NCBI GenBank assembly: GCA_003427395.1 | Contig: BFEA01000004.1 | Location: forward strand, 910,750 to 938,292 | Length of the DNA: 27,543 nt | Reading direction: 5' to 3' | Source: Chara braunii | Taxonomy: Eukaryota > Streptophyta > Charophyceae > Charales > Characeae | Part shown: piece by piece, positions 20,001 to 25,420 of the stretch | Layout: each line of letters starts with the position of its first letter | Numbering within the stretch: the stretch's first letter is position 1 | Translations under genes and position numbers: made by a program | Notes under the pieces: generated by a model | The model's database searches: none | Seen by the model: only the letters and a program-made list of their open reading frames with translations | What the model was told of the DNA's origin: nothing

Positions 20001-23000
20001 TGCTCGTATTGCTGTATGTAAACACAGCTATAATGAACGGACGTTGTAGTCGGGTGAATACAGTAGAGCACAAGGAGCATGTAGTTCTCTTTCTCTGTCT
20101 TTGGCTGTTGCTCTACCGTCTATTGTTATAGCGATGCGATGCGATCTATCTGAGTGAAGACAGTAGTCTGCATGAAATCTCCCTTTCTCTCTGTCCTTGT
20201 ACGGTTGCCACTTTTCAAGTTTATACTCACCGATCTTGAATCTTAGCAGAATTTTTATCGTCACCGATCCGAAGCAGGACAAAAGAGTGGTGAAAATGGT
20301 ACTCTTGAAGATTGACCGTCGGTGTTGCCGTTGCAGTTTACTTATATGGGTACTCCGGAGATGGACCGTTGGTGTTGCTGTTGCAGTGTACTAAAATGTT
20401 TTGAGCGCTGGGTTTGTGCAGGTGGAAGATGATGCTGATGGCGAGGAAGGGGCAGCAGATGAAGTCAATGGGGAGGCAAAGGAAGGTGACGAAGATGATG
20501 ATGTTTTTGATGGAGAGGATGATGAGCCATTGTCACTCCTAGGCGTGAAGAAGAAGAAGAAGAAGGCTAAGAGCGAATTTGAACTTCCAGAGGGTGTGTT
20601 AATCGGGTGCTTATCTATATGTCTGATATTCTGAAATGCGTTCTTTTGCTTCTTTGTTTTATCCGACGAAACAGTTTGTCACAGCCCCTCGTTTGTTGAC
20701 CTTATCTCCCTCTCTGCCTACGGCTTACCGGGCAGCTCTTTCGTATCTTTGTTTCGGTCGTCTTTTTTCTGTGTGTGCGCGCGTTAGAGAGAGAGAGAGA
20801 GAGAGGGAGAGAGGGGGACGGAAAAGGCGGGAGGCCTACCATCTTAACCCGGAAACAACTTACGTTCCTTGTATACGAATACAACGTACAAATACAACGT
20901 ACGGGGTACGTTGTATTCGAATACAACGTACGTACGTTGTGGAACGAAATGTAGGGTACAACTTTTCACAAGTCTATAGTACCGCCATTGTTTTGATTTT
21001 TATTTCAAATTTGGTTCGGGATTTCTCCAAGACCCTCAGGCAAAAGTTTGCTTTGCAATTCTGTACGACATACTTTTTTTGCGGATTTTTTACTGAAGCT
21101 TTTTGGGAAAATCAGTAAAAAAATATTTTCATCCTCGTTTTTGATTTTTTCTTCCAAATCTGCTTGTGAATTTCGAAAAGACCCTCAGGCAAAACTTGTT
21201 TGTATTGCATTGTTGTATAACATTATTTTTCAACGGATTTTTTGGATTATTTTTGAAAAATAAAAATTGAAAAAAATCGAATACAGCAAACGTACGTTGT
21301 TCGAACGTACGTTCTATTGGGGGAAAAATGAGTGATTTCTCAAAACCCGATTTCCAGATGTAACTCGAATAGAACGTACGTACGTTTTTCTCGGGTTAAG
21401 AAGGTAGGGGGTAGTCGGGGGTGTGGGGGGTCAAAAGGTGCAAAATAGCGCCATGTAGCTACCCATGTGGTGCGATGGTTTGTTTTTTCCGTTTGGCTTT
21501 TGTTTTGTTTGCATTGTGTTAAAGGCGCAAAATCATGCCATGTAGAGAGAGAGGCGGGAGAGAGATTGGTGCGGGGTGGGGGAGGGGGAAGGCGGGAGAG
21601 AGAGAGAGAGAGAGAGGGACGGAGATTGCATCCGGCAGTTCCAGTCTTTGTTTTTGCGAGCGAAGCCGCAGCAGGTCATCTAGTATACATTGTACTACAA
21701 AAAGAGTATATACTATACACTGTATACATGAGTTGGTGAAACTTTGATTAACAGTCTGTCACAGCACCTTGTTCGTTATCATCTTCTCACTCTCCTACTA
21801 CGGTTTACTGGGCATCTCTGTTCGAGTATATCCTGTACTAGCAGGCTGTCTTTTTTTATGGAAGAATTTTTTTTTTCTGTTTTTTTTTTTTTTTTTGAGC
21901 GTTAAAGTTAAAGGCAATAACACCATCCAATTGTGTCCTCTTTAATCTTCCCTATTGTTTTGCGGGCCTACTGAATGGTTCCGTTTTTTAACTATGGATA
22001 TGGTAGAATGTTTGTTTTGTGAATCTTGTCTGCTTCGATTCTGTTATTGGGCATCCTGGTTGGTTGTTTCCCGTTGTTCGGCCTTTTGAGCGCGGGGCGG
22101 TGCTTGGATGTGGGAATCGTCATCCGGGACTGTCTTCTCTTTCGTTTTGGTTGTCACACTGTGGACCGGAGCTTTTCTTGATTTTTTTGCAGACGAGAAT
22201 GTTTTGACATCTATGTTTTGACATCTCTGTTTTGTTGGCCCCTGTTCTGTTTTAATTGGCTGTTCCCTTCCTCTTTTCTTTGCCTCTTTGCCTTTTGGTT
22301 GTGTGCAAGTGGGTCGATATGACACACGGGGGTGGGGGCAGCCGCCGCTCAACCTACATCCACGTGGGCGGCCTTGTACACGAGAGGTTCTGAACAGGGG
22401 GAGTTATAAGGAAGAAGATAAAAAATGAATTGATGTTCTTTTTGTTTTCCATTGTTTTTTTCGCTTTTGCGCTCTGATAGTTATGTGACGATATATATAC
22501 AATATATATATAGTGAAACTCCGACGAAACAGTTTGTCACAGCCCCTCGTTTGTTGTCCTCTTCTCTCTCTCTGCCTACGGTTTACCGGGCAGTTCTGTT
22601 TGTGACGCTATATATTGTACGACTTACGTACTGTATATGTGTATAAGCTATTGTGTAAATACGGTAGGTACTATGTATGCATATAAGGTACTCGATATGT
22701 GTATGAGGTACTAAATATCGTCACCATATATGGCTTTCGTGTGTACTAAATATGAGCTGGCCAAACTCCGTCAAAACAGTTTGTCACGGTCCCTCGTTTG
22801 TTGTCCTCTCCTGCTCCTCTGCTTATGGTTCACTGGGCAGTTCTCTATGACAATATATGTATGTTTCTTTAGGGCAATGGTTCATGCCCACCTTCGGATA
22901 TCCGTTGTGGGGCAGTCGTTGATGTCGAACCCAAGCCGGGGTTGAGGTGGATAATGACGTACAGTATCATCAGTTAGGGGACTGCAGATTGTAGAGGGTT

Positions 23001-25420
23001 CAGCCTCCTGACTACCGTCTTCACCCAAATTGAACGCCCGGTCATTATGGCTGTATTTGGTTCAAGTTTCAGGCTAGATACAGCCATAATGACAGGGTGG
23101 ACGGGGGTAGTCACCTGAATCTGCCAGTCCCTTGTTTCGTGTCCTGTTCTCTCTTTCTGCCTACAGCTCACTGGGTAGTTCTTTATGGTGATATATAGGG
23201 TTCAGCCTCGTGATGAGTCGGTGAAACTCCGATGAAAAGGAGGACCTAATTCGAGCTTTGCGAGAACGGATGGTATTGCAACTGAATAAAAGTATATGTA
23301 TTTATCTTACGTGTAATATGGTCTTGCATACTGGTTTTATTTTGCAGATGAGGATGATGAAGAGAGTGACGAGGACATGCCTTCCACCCGCCTGCCTTGG
23401 GAAGGCTCTGATCGGGATTACACCTATGAAGAGGTAAGGAGAGAAGGGTTGTGATTTCACCTCGTACCTCTTTGTAGCTTTTACACGGCATGTGTGCTCC
23501 GTACGTGTGCCTGAACTGATTTCATGATGTGACAATTTGGCTTATTTTTGAAAGATCAAGTGCCGCATCTGTTCTCTTCAGTTTAATATCTGATCTGCCC
23601 TTAAATTTGAATACAATGCATATGCGTTCTATTCGAACCATCGGTTTGTTTTTGAAGACTCGAATACAACGCATGTGTTACGATCGGGGGAAGACGATAG
23701 AGGTCGAACCACGGCTGTGCGTGCCCCAAACTTGTCGAAGGGGGACACACACAGCCTTGTAAGTCCACACTGGAGGCCAGAGATGCGTAGTCCAGATAAG
23801 CGCAGCTCAGAAATTCCAACAACTTATCATATTAAGTTAAACAGGTACCGAGTTCCAGTCACCAGGCGCTTGACAGCGCAGAGTCGAGCATCCCATATCC
23901 AGCATCCTCATCTAAGGTAGGTGACTCTCTCCTCTCTCTGTCCCCCTTCCTCATGTATGCACTCATCCTCTCTCTCCCCCTCTCTACTTGCAGATCTCGA
24001 CTCTGAATACATCCGCTACCGATCAGCTCTATCTTCCACTAGCTATGCGGCTCTAGCCGCCTTCCTTCCTCAGCACAGCGCTTCCCAGCAGGTCTCCAGT
24101 GCTAGCTACTCACAGATAGCGCACAAGCGGCTCAGCAGCACTTCAACACTGCTTGTGAATGAGCAATCTCCCGAAATGTGGGTGGCCAGTCCTTATATTG
24201 ACTTGGACTAAGCCTTGACTCTTCCCAGCCTCTGCTTCACTTGGCTTGACTTGGAACCCGCCTGGTACCACATGCCCATTGCCTGCTTGCTTCAGAATAT
24301 CGAGGCCCGGTACCTTCCTGGGTTTTCCTGTGCTGCTGCTTTGGGTCTGTAGGACGTGACCCTTGACTGTGAGTTGTGACCCTTGCCTGTGGGATATCAC
24401 TTTTGACTATCAGACGTGACTTTTGCCTGTGGGACACGATCTTTAGCTGTGGGATGTGACTTCTGCCTACGGGATGTGACTTTTGCCTCCTTGATGTAAC
24501 TGTTGACCGGGTACCTGTCGTACTCGACTTCTGGGAGAAAACTGGCGGACCTGGCTTTCCTACGCCTGGGAATTTTGACCCTGATTTGACCCTGAGATTC
24601 GAATTTGGGGTCTGCATCGTGGAATGATTTTCACCTGTACCTCCCTCCATAGCGGAGGAACTCCTCTTAGTGACTCCCCCATGTCTTATGTGAATGTTTC
24701 TCTTTTTAGGCAGGCCAGCAGCATTACTGCTGGGTGAGTGTACCGACTGCCCACTAGAACGAATGATATCACTCTTGACTCACAACCTGCAGTACCTCTT
24801 GGCTATTTCTCTTCGATCCTCTACCCGGGCCCTCCTAAGTGCATTACCTTCTTCACCCGAATAAAACATCTGGTCGTTATAGCTGTATCTGGACTGAAAT
24901 GTGGCCCAAATTCAATTGTACAATGACCATATGTTTTATCCGGGTGAAGAAGGTAGGTCTAGCGGGTGTTTCTGCCTTTTGGCGAGAACATCTTTTCAGT
25001 CTGCCATTCGCCCACAAAACCTGAATATAGTCCTGGGGGTATCTAAACTGGCCCTGACATCATGATCTACTCAAAAGCTGGCTGATTCAGTGCCGCTTCG
25101 GGTCCCTGTCAAATTCTCGGTCGGTTCATTGTTCGTCAAAATTTTAACGGTCCTTTTGTCTTCCTTGTTTGTTTGGCTTGTTTTCTTTGTGTGCATGTGT
25201 TGTTGCGTGTTCACATGCGATTGCGTATCTGCACTGCTCTTTCTGCCACTACTAATCGAGTGTAATGTTTTCAGCTGCTGGGCCGTGTGTTTGCAATTTT
25301 GAGGGAGAACAATCCAGACCTTGCTGGAGAAAAGAAGAAGACGATCATGAAGCCACCTCAGGTGCTCCGAGAAGGCACGAAGAAGACTATTTTTGTGAAC
25401 TTCATGGACTTGTGTAAAAC
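11046..25420 (+). CDS. EIF2S2: Translation initiation factor eIF2 subunit beta, exons 1-6 (3' part missing)
   Basis: eIF2-beta is a subunit of the cytosolic eIF2 GTPase complex that brings initiator Met-tRNA to the 40S ribosome. Six exons join in frame: 11046-11072, 13446-13554, 17875-17939, 20422-20593, 23348-23433 and 25275-25420. They give 201 codons plus two bases. Residues 18-24, 60-65 and 110-115 are three lysine blocks; in eukaryotes these bind eIF5 and the epsilon subunit of eIF2B. Acidic stretches surround the third block. Residues 142-159 ([18 protein letters not shown]) include the helix that docks on eIF2-gamma, and [13 protein letters not shown] and NFMDLCKT begin the conserved core. 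The rest of the core and the C2-C2 zinc finger, about 80-100 residues, must lie beyond the window; no matching exon was found to 27543. All introns are GT-AG. The start has a good context (ACACCATGGC), and MADE matches plant homologues. Wording is closest to land-plant eIF2-beta. Confidence 0.94.
11742..11790 (-). repeat. Hammerhead-like repeat, tail fragment
   Basis: A minus-strand piece of the ~125-bp family, covering only the CCTCGTTTGTTGTC and CTTCTCCCTC part. Intron 1. Confidence 0.6.
11857..11970 (+). repeat. Hammerhead-like repeat, diverged copy
   Basis: Starts with ATTCAGCCTC. The core is CAGATGA (T to A in the second conserved position), GTTGG...CCGAC still pair, then GAAAAA and CTGTCACAGCC. 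The tail ends at CACCAGGCAGTTCTGAATGA. The core change should abolish hammerhead chemistry. Confidence 0.75.
12005..12167 (-). repeat. GCCGCC-hairpin repeat (second family), inverted copy
   Basis: Reverse-strand copy of the family seen at 12205, 13203 and 22319. It contains GCAGCCGCCGCTCAACCTAC, GTGGGCGGCCTTGTACGCAA, AGAGGTTCTGAACAGGGGGA and ends with TTTTGCGCTCTCATATTC. The first two words pair as GCCGCC/GGCGGC around a 20-base loop. With the forward copy starting at 12205 it makes a large palindrome centred near 12185. Confidence 0.85.
12205..12385 (+). repeat. GCCGCC-hairpin repeat (second family), forward copy
   Basis: Same landmarks as the inverted copy: GCCGCCGCTCAACCTA, GGGCGGCCTTGTACGCAAGA, GTTCTGAACAGGGGGAGTTG, AGGAAGACGATGAAAAATGA, a T-rich middle, then TTTTGCGCTCTGATA and GTGACGATATATA. 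The family and the hammerhead-like family both end in (G)TGACGATATATA. No protein is recognised. Confidence 0.85.
12408..12492 (+). repeat. Second-family partial copy
   Basis: Carries only the 3' half (GTAAGGAAGAAGATCAAAAA, CGCTTTGGCGCTCTGATA, TATGTGACAAC). It directly follows a full copy, so it could reflect tandem growth by unequal exchange. Confidence 0.75.
12520..12622 (+). repeat. Hammerhead-like repeat, 5'-truncated copy
   Basis: Starts within stem II (AGGTGAAATTCCGAC), keeps GAAA, TAGATTGTCACAGCC and the tail hairpin at 12582-12603, and ends TGTTTGACGATATATATG. In the tail hairpin the inner pair C-G has become T-G, which still pairs. Confidence 0.8.
12771..12895 (+). repeat. Hammerhead-like repeat, full unit A
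   Basis: A complete unit of 125 bp, first of a direct tandem pair with the next entry. Order: GGGTTCAGCCTC, hammerhead-like core (12784-12820), ACAGCCCCTCGTTTGTTGTC, CT-rich segment, tail hairpin (12854-12875), then GTTCTGTTTGTGACGATATA. GTCACA at 12818-12823 can pair with TGTGAC at 12883-12888 and enclose the hairpin. Confidence 0.9.
12784..12820 (+). ncRNA. Hammerhead-ribozyme-like core
   Basis: CTGATGA (12784-12790), stem II GTCGG/CCGAC with loop TGAAACT (12791-12807), GAAA (12808-12811), then ACA-GTT-TGT as a 3-bp stem III with a triloop, and C at 12820 as the expected cleavage-site nucleotide (GUC). This matches the invariant hammerhead core and resembles the minimal stem III known from Penelope-like element hammerheads. 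The flanks CAGCCTC and ACAGCCCC do not form an obvious stem I, so self-cleavage is uncertain. Confidence 0.6.
12896..13016 (+). repeat. Hammerhead-like repeat, full unit B
   Basis: Direct tandem partner of unit A, nearly identical, with the core 125 bases further on. The tail hairpin is at 12979-13000. It is joined directly to an inverted copy at 13017, making a palindromic junction. Confidence 0.9.
12909..12945 (+). ncRNA. Hammerhead-ribozyme-like core
   Basis: Identical in all core positions to the copy at 12784-12820. Tandem cores 125 bases apart would allow release of a unit-length RNA if active, or a dimeric hammerhead as proposed for ribozymes with very short stem III. Confidence 0.6.
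13017..13105 (-). repeat. Hammerhead-like repeat, inverted copy with broken core
   Basis: On the minus strand it reads CAGCCTCCTGATGA (TCATCAG at 13086-13092 on plus), with stem II intact at 13069-13085. The following GAAA is replaced by CTGA, so the core is dead. The CT-rich segment follows. The tail hairpin is missing because the copy is cut at the palindromic junction. Confidence 0.85.
13106..13183 (-). repeat. Hammerhead-like repeat, inverted partial copy
   Basis: Minus-strand copy with the tail (CGGTTTACCGGGCAG and CTCTGTTTTACGA), the CT-rich segment and CACAGCCCCTCGTTTG. It ends at ACAGTTTGT, just before the GAAA, so it lacks the core. Confidence 0.85.
13203..13330 (+). repeat. Second-family copy, 5'-truncated
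   Basis: Begins at ATCCACGTGGACGGCCTTGT, so the left arm of the GCCGCC hairpin is lost. It keeps GTTTTGAACAGGGGGAGTC, AGGAAGAAGATAAAAAATGA and TTTGCGCTCTGATAAA. Confidence 0.8.
13446..13554 (+). CDS. EIF2S2: eIF2-beta exon 2 (first lysine block)
   Basis: Acceptor TTGTGCAG, donor GTAAGT; begins in phase 0 and ends after one base of a codon. It encodes LGVFDPTR followed by seven Lys, then a Val-rich and acidic stretch. FDP(S/T) before the first lysine block is shared by plant and animal eIF2-beta. Intron 1 before it is 2,373 bp. Confidence 0.93.
13555..15503. other. Intron 2, first part; small local duplications only
   Basis: Contains a duplicated block (GTACGTGGACGCGTTCTACG at about 13800 and 13922, with AATAGTGATCGGCG at 13750s and 13861), three short tandem units of TGTCCATGACG at 14113-14150, and inverted words ACGAGTGCAT (near 14996) and ATGCACTCGT (near 15081). 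T runs follow the donor. No gene is recognised. Confidence 0.55.
15504..15762 (+). repeat. 33/66-bp minisatellite with GCGGGAAA boxes
   Basis: Eight copies of GCAAATGYGCGGGAAATAAT-like words, at about 15509, 15543, 15575, 15609, 15643, 15676, 15721 and 15738. The first four form two higher-order units of 66 bp (GAGTCGC at 15504 and 15570). GCGGGAAA occurs several times and equals the reverse complement of the E2F site TTTCCCGC. It lies in intron 2. Confidence 0.85.
15953..16066. mobile_element. 114-bp TA-flanked MITE
   Basis: Left arm CGCCTTCCCCCGAACACAAC, right arm GTTATGTTCGGGGGAAGGCG, each followed inwards by GCACCCT or AGGGTGC. The ends are CTA on the left and TAG on the right. It has the same length as the promoter copy at 10778 but a different subfamily sequence. 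Confidence 0.9.
16137..16241. mobile_element. MITE of the same family, copy before the tandem array
   Basis: Left arm GCCTTCCCGCGAACACAACG with CACCCT, right arm AGGGTGCGTTCTTTTCGGGG with GAAGCC. The interior includes ATCGGACCGGAAAGATAGC, the word that recurs in the tandem units at 16310-16616. Confidence 0.85.
16310..16616 (+). repeat. Three ~100-bp tandem units derived from MITE interior
   Basis: Units start at about 16310, 16412 and 16510. Each has (G)CAGTATYTTATCGCATCC, TATCGGACCGGAAAGATAGC, TTCTATGCAT, TTAATTA and ATCAGCATCGCTGGATCT. The central word is shared with the MITEs on either side (16177 and about 16666), so the array probably grew from within one element. Confidence 0.85.
16618..16735. 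mobile_element. MITE of the same family, copy after the tandem array
   Basis: Left arm GCGCCGAACACAACAACG, right arm CGCGTCGTGTTCGGGAAAG. The interior has TGTATCGGACCGGGAAGACA, like the tandem units. Together with 16137-16616 it could be one expanded element. Confidence 0.8.
16736..17309. other. Intron 2 spacer, no gene seen
   Basis: Contains a C run near 16750-16778 and T-rich stretches. A minus-strand frame at 17154-17386 has no recognisable similarity. Confidence 0.5.
17310..17448 (+). repeat. Third repeat family, copy 1
   Basis: Shares with 22862-22996 the words GTTGTGGGGCAGTCGTTGAT, CCGGGGTTRAGGTGGATWAT, TTACAGT/GTACAGT, GTTAGGG and CTGCAGA. In both places it runs straight into GAGGGTTCAGCCTC of the hammerhead-like repeat, so the two probably form one longer element. 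Confidence 0.8.
17449..17570 (+). repeat. Hammerhead-like repeat, full unit C
   Basis: A complete copy in intron 2 with core at 17461-17497 and tail hairpin at 17531-17552 (CTGCC-CA-CGG-TTGA-CCG-GGCAG; loop and bulge changed, stem kept). It is followed at once by inverted tails. Confidence 0.9.
17461..17497 (+). ncRNA. Hammerhead-ribozyme-like core, CTGACGA variant
   Basis: CTGACGA, GTCGG-TGAAACT-CCGAC, GAAA, ACA-GTT-TGT, C. The only core difference from the intron 1 copies is T to C at position 7 of the hammerhead numbering, the one position in CUGANGA that tolerates any base. Confidence 0.6.
17571..17686 (-). repeat. Hammerhead-like repeat, inverted tail copies
   Basis: Minus-strand tails in tandem: CGTCAAACAGAGCTGGCCGG, then TTGTCAAACAGAGCTGCCCG, then the CT-rich segment and ATGTGACAAACTGTTTCG. 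With 17449-17570 it makes a palindrome, as at 12896-13105. Confidence 0.85.
17701..17752 (+). repeat. Hammerhead-like repeat, tail fragment
   Basis: Only the tail: CTCTCTGCCTACGGTTTACC, TGGCAGCTCTGTTTGACGAT. One inner pair of the hairpin is lost here (CCG to CCT). Confidence 0.8.
17875..17939 (+). CDS. EIF2S2: eIF2-beta exon 3 (second lysine block)
   Basis: Acceptor TTGTTGCAG, donor GTATGT. It completes the split codon (Val) and ends in phase 0. It encodes [12 protein letters not shown] followed by six Lys and PQ. The (S/P)F.G(L/M)KKKKKK pattern matches the second block of plant eIF2-beta. Introns of 4,320 and 2,482 bp flank this 65-base exon. Confidence 0.92.
18493..18572 (+). repeat. 40-bp tandem duplication
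   Basis: Two units differing at one base, each starting CGTAGACGTGGTCAGGTACT, in intron 3. A looser repeat of GTAGAATGTGACCAGGTACG (near 18251) and GTATAGAATGTGCCCAGGTG (near 18407) lies upstream. Confidence 0.9.
18640..18910 (+). repeat. Long polypyrimidine tract
   Basis: About 270 bases of almost pure C and T, with units such as CCTCCCTCTTTCGTC. The minus strand is homopurine, so it can form intramolecular triplex DNA. The Arg/Glu/Gly-rich frames on the minus strand are composition artefacts. Confidence 0.85.
18911..19212 (+). repeat. ~109-bp direct duplication around a pyrimidine tract
   Basis: The block beginning ACTGTGAATAGTCGGTTGAT and ending CAGGAGAATGGAGTTC occurs at 18911-19019 and 19104-19212, offset by 193 bases, with few mismatches. 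The CT-rich spacer between the copies resembles the tract at 18640, so block plus tract was duplicated together. Confidence 0.9.
19902..20066. mobile_element. TA-flanked MITE with internal duplication
   Basis: Left end CTACTGTGTTCACCCGAATA then CAACGTACGGTCATTAT; the right end mirrors it (ATAATGAACGGACGTTG, TAGTCGGGTGAATACAGTAG). A complete inner hairpin (19923-19994) is followed by a second right-arm segment, giving 165 bp rather than about 114. Flanking AGAGCAACAGCC (near 19873) and GGCTGTTGCTCT (near 20102) extend the inverted repeat outward. Confidence 0.85.
20422..20593 (+). CDS. EIF2S2: eIF2-beta exon 4 (acidic region and third lysine block)
   Basis: Acceptor GTTTGTGCAG; 57 codons plus one base. 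The donor is GTGTGT, placed so that the leftover G plus AT of exon 5 gives Asp. It encodes a strongly acidic stretch ([15 protein letters not shown]), then LSLLGV, six Lys and AKSEFELPE. The layout LG.KKKKKK...PEDED resembles the third lysine block of animal eIF2-beta. Confidence 0.9.
20662..20740 (+). repeat. Hammerhead-like repeat, 5'-truncated copy
   Basis: Starts at TCCGACGAAACAGTTTGTCA and runs to GGGCAGCTCTT. It lies 68 bases past the exon 4 donor. The tail hairpin (20714-20735) is intact with a changed loop base. Confidence 0.85.
20835..21408. mobile_element. 574-bp terminal-inverted-repeat element related to the MITEs
   Basis: Ends CCTACCATCTTAACCCGG and, inverted, CCTACCTTCTTAACCCGAG. 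Next to the ends are clustered GAATACAACGTACGTACGTTG words that form internal palindromes (20875-20940 and 21283-21390). The middle has two diverged direct copies of about 145 bp that share AAGACCCTCAGGCAAAA and GCGGATTTTTT/CAACGGATTTTTT. No protein. The end and the GAATACAACGTACG word link it to the 100-115-bp family, so it may be a longer relative. Confidence 0.8.
21727..21828 (+). repeat. Hammerhead-like repeat, old copy
   Basis: CATGAGTTGGTGAAACTTTG, TTAACAGTCTGTCACAGCAC and a decayed tail (CGGTTTACTGGGCATC). The core is lost. Confidence 0.7.
21829..22318. other. Intron 4 spacer, no gene seen
   Basis: T-rich sequence with runs near 21850-21897. A minus-strand frame over 22044-22352 is lysine-rich but unrecognised. 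Confidence 0.5.
22319..22490 (+). repeat. Second-family full copy
   Basis: GACACACGGGGGTGGGGGCA, GCCGCCGCTCAACCTACATC, GTGGGCGGCCTTGTACACGA, GGTTCTGAACAGGGGGAGTT, and TTTTGCGCTCTGATA at the end, followed by GTGACGATATATA. It sits 23 bases upstream of a hammerhead-like copy. Confidence 0.88.
22513..22615 (+). repeat. Hammerhead-like repeat, 5'-truncated copy
   Basis: Starts at GTGAAACTCCGACGAAACAG, missing CTGATGA and the left side of stem II. Tail hairpin 22572-22593 intact. Confidence 0.88.
22752..22858 (+). repeat. Hammerhead-like repeat, diverged copy
   Basis: TGAGCTGGCCAAACTCCGTC then AAAACAGTTTGTCACGGTCC. The tail hairpin at 22819-22840 (CTGCT-TA-TGG-TTCA-CTG-GGCAG) has several changes, yet every pair remains Watson-Crick or G-T. 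Confidence 0.85.
22862..22996 (+). repeat. Third repeat family, copy 2
   Basis: Second copy of the block at 17310-17448, again ending at GAGGGTTCAGCC of a hammerhead-like repeat. Confidence 0.8.
22994..23190 (+). repeat. Hammerhead-like repeat interrupted by a MITE
   Basis: GAGGGTTCAGCCTCCTGA leads into the MITE at 23012-23110. After it, GTCACCTGAATCTGCCAGTC, CCTTGTTTCGTGTCCTGTTC and the tail hairpin at 23157-23178 continue the repeat. In that hairpin the inner stem is CAG/CTG instead of CGG/CCG, a two-sided compensating change. Confidence 0.8.
23012..23110. mobile_element. 99-bp TA-flanked MITE nested in a hammerhead-like repeat
   Basis: CTACCGTCTTCACCC at the left end and GGACGGGGGTAG at the right. 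Inside, GGTCATTATGGCTGTAT pairs with ATACAGCCATAATGAC. It splits the repeat between CTGA and GTC of the hammerhead-like core, so it inserted after that repeat copy arose. Confidence 0.88.
23193..23236 (+). repeat. Hammerhead-like repeat, 5' fragment
   Basis: ATATAGGGTTCAGCCTCGTG then ATGAGTCGGTGAAACTCCGA, TGAAAA. The C that starts the conserved CTGATGA is G here, and homology ends after the GAAA equivalent. Confidence 0.8.
23348..23433 (+). CDS. EIF2S2: eIF2-beta exon 5
   Basis: Acceptor TTTTGCAG, donor GTAAGG; starts after one base of the Asp codon and ends in phase 0. It encodes an acidic run, then [15 protein letters not shown]. The W.GS(D/E)RDY.Y(E/D)E motif is a family signature that leads into the helix contacting eIF2-gamma. 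Confidence 0.95.
23592..23700. mobile_element. Degenerate MITE-like sequence
   Basis: Contains TTGAATACAATGCAT/ATGCGTTCTATTCGAA as a palindrome, then CGAATACAACGCATG and a right end CGGGGGAAGACGATAG that resembles the MITE family. The left end is unclear. Confidence 0.4.
23701..24350. other. Intron 5 segment without recognised gene
   Basis: It contains a plus-strand frame of 96 codons (23921-24211) and a good acceptor-like sequence (pyrimidine tract plus TTGCAG at 23993). The exon candidates on the two sides do not share a reading frame, and no protein family was recognised. Confidence 0.45.
24351..24510 (+). repeat. 20-bp minisatellite, eight units
   Basis: Exact 20-base spacing, consensus close to GGGATGTGACTTTTGCCTGT, with units starting at 24351, 24371 and so on to 24491. 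It gives rise to a repetitive minus-strand frame (about 137 codons) that is not a real gene. Confidence 0.93.
24845..24955. mobile_element. 111-bp TA-flanked MITE, best preserved
   Basis: TACCTTCTTCACCCGAATAA at the left and, inverted, TACCTTCTTCACCCGGATAA at the right, continuing AACATCTGGTCGTTAT versus AACATATGGTCATTGT. TA is present at both ends. This copy best defines the family's terminal repeats and suggests recent activity. Confidence 0.92.
25275..25420 (+). CDS. EIF2S2: eIF2-beta exon 6 (start of conserved core)
   Basis: Acceptor TGTTTTCAG, donor GTGAGG; 48 codons plus two bases (AC). It encodes [18 protein letters not shown], then [14 protein letters not shown] and FVNFMDLCK. The next exon should supply one base completing Thr, followed by a sequence like MHRQP. 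None was found between 25421 and the window end. Confidence 0.96.

Noticed and set aside
23921-24211. 96-codon frame with a nearby acceptor-like site
   Set aside because: The candidate upstream exon does not join in a compatible phase, and no similarity was recognised. It was left as unannotated intron.
24237-24650. 137-codon minus-strand frame rich in His, Ser and Lys
   Set aside because: The repeats in it come from the 20-bp minisatellite at 24351-24510; there is no protein family match and it is inside an intron.
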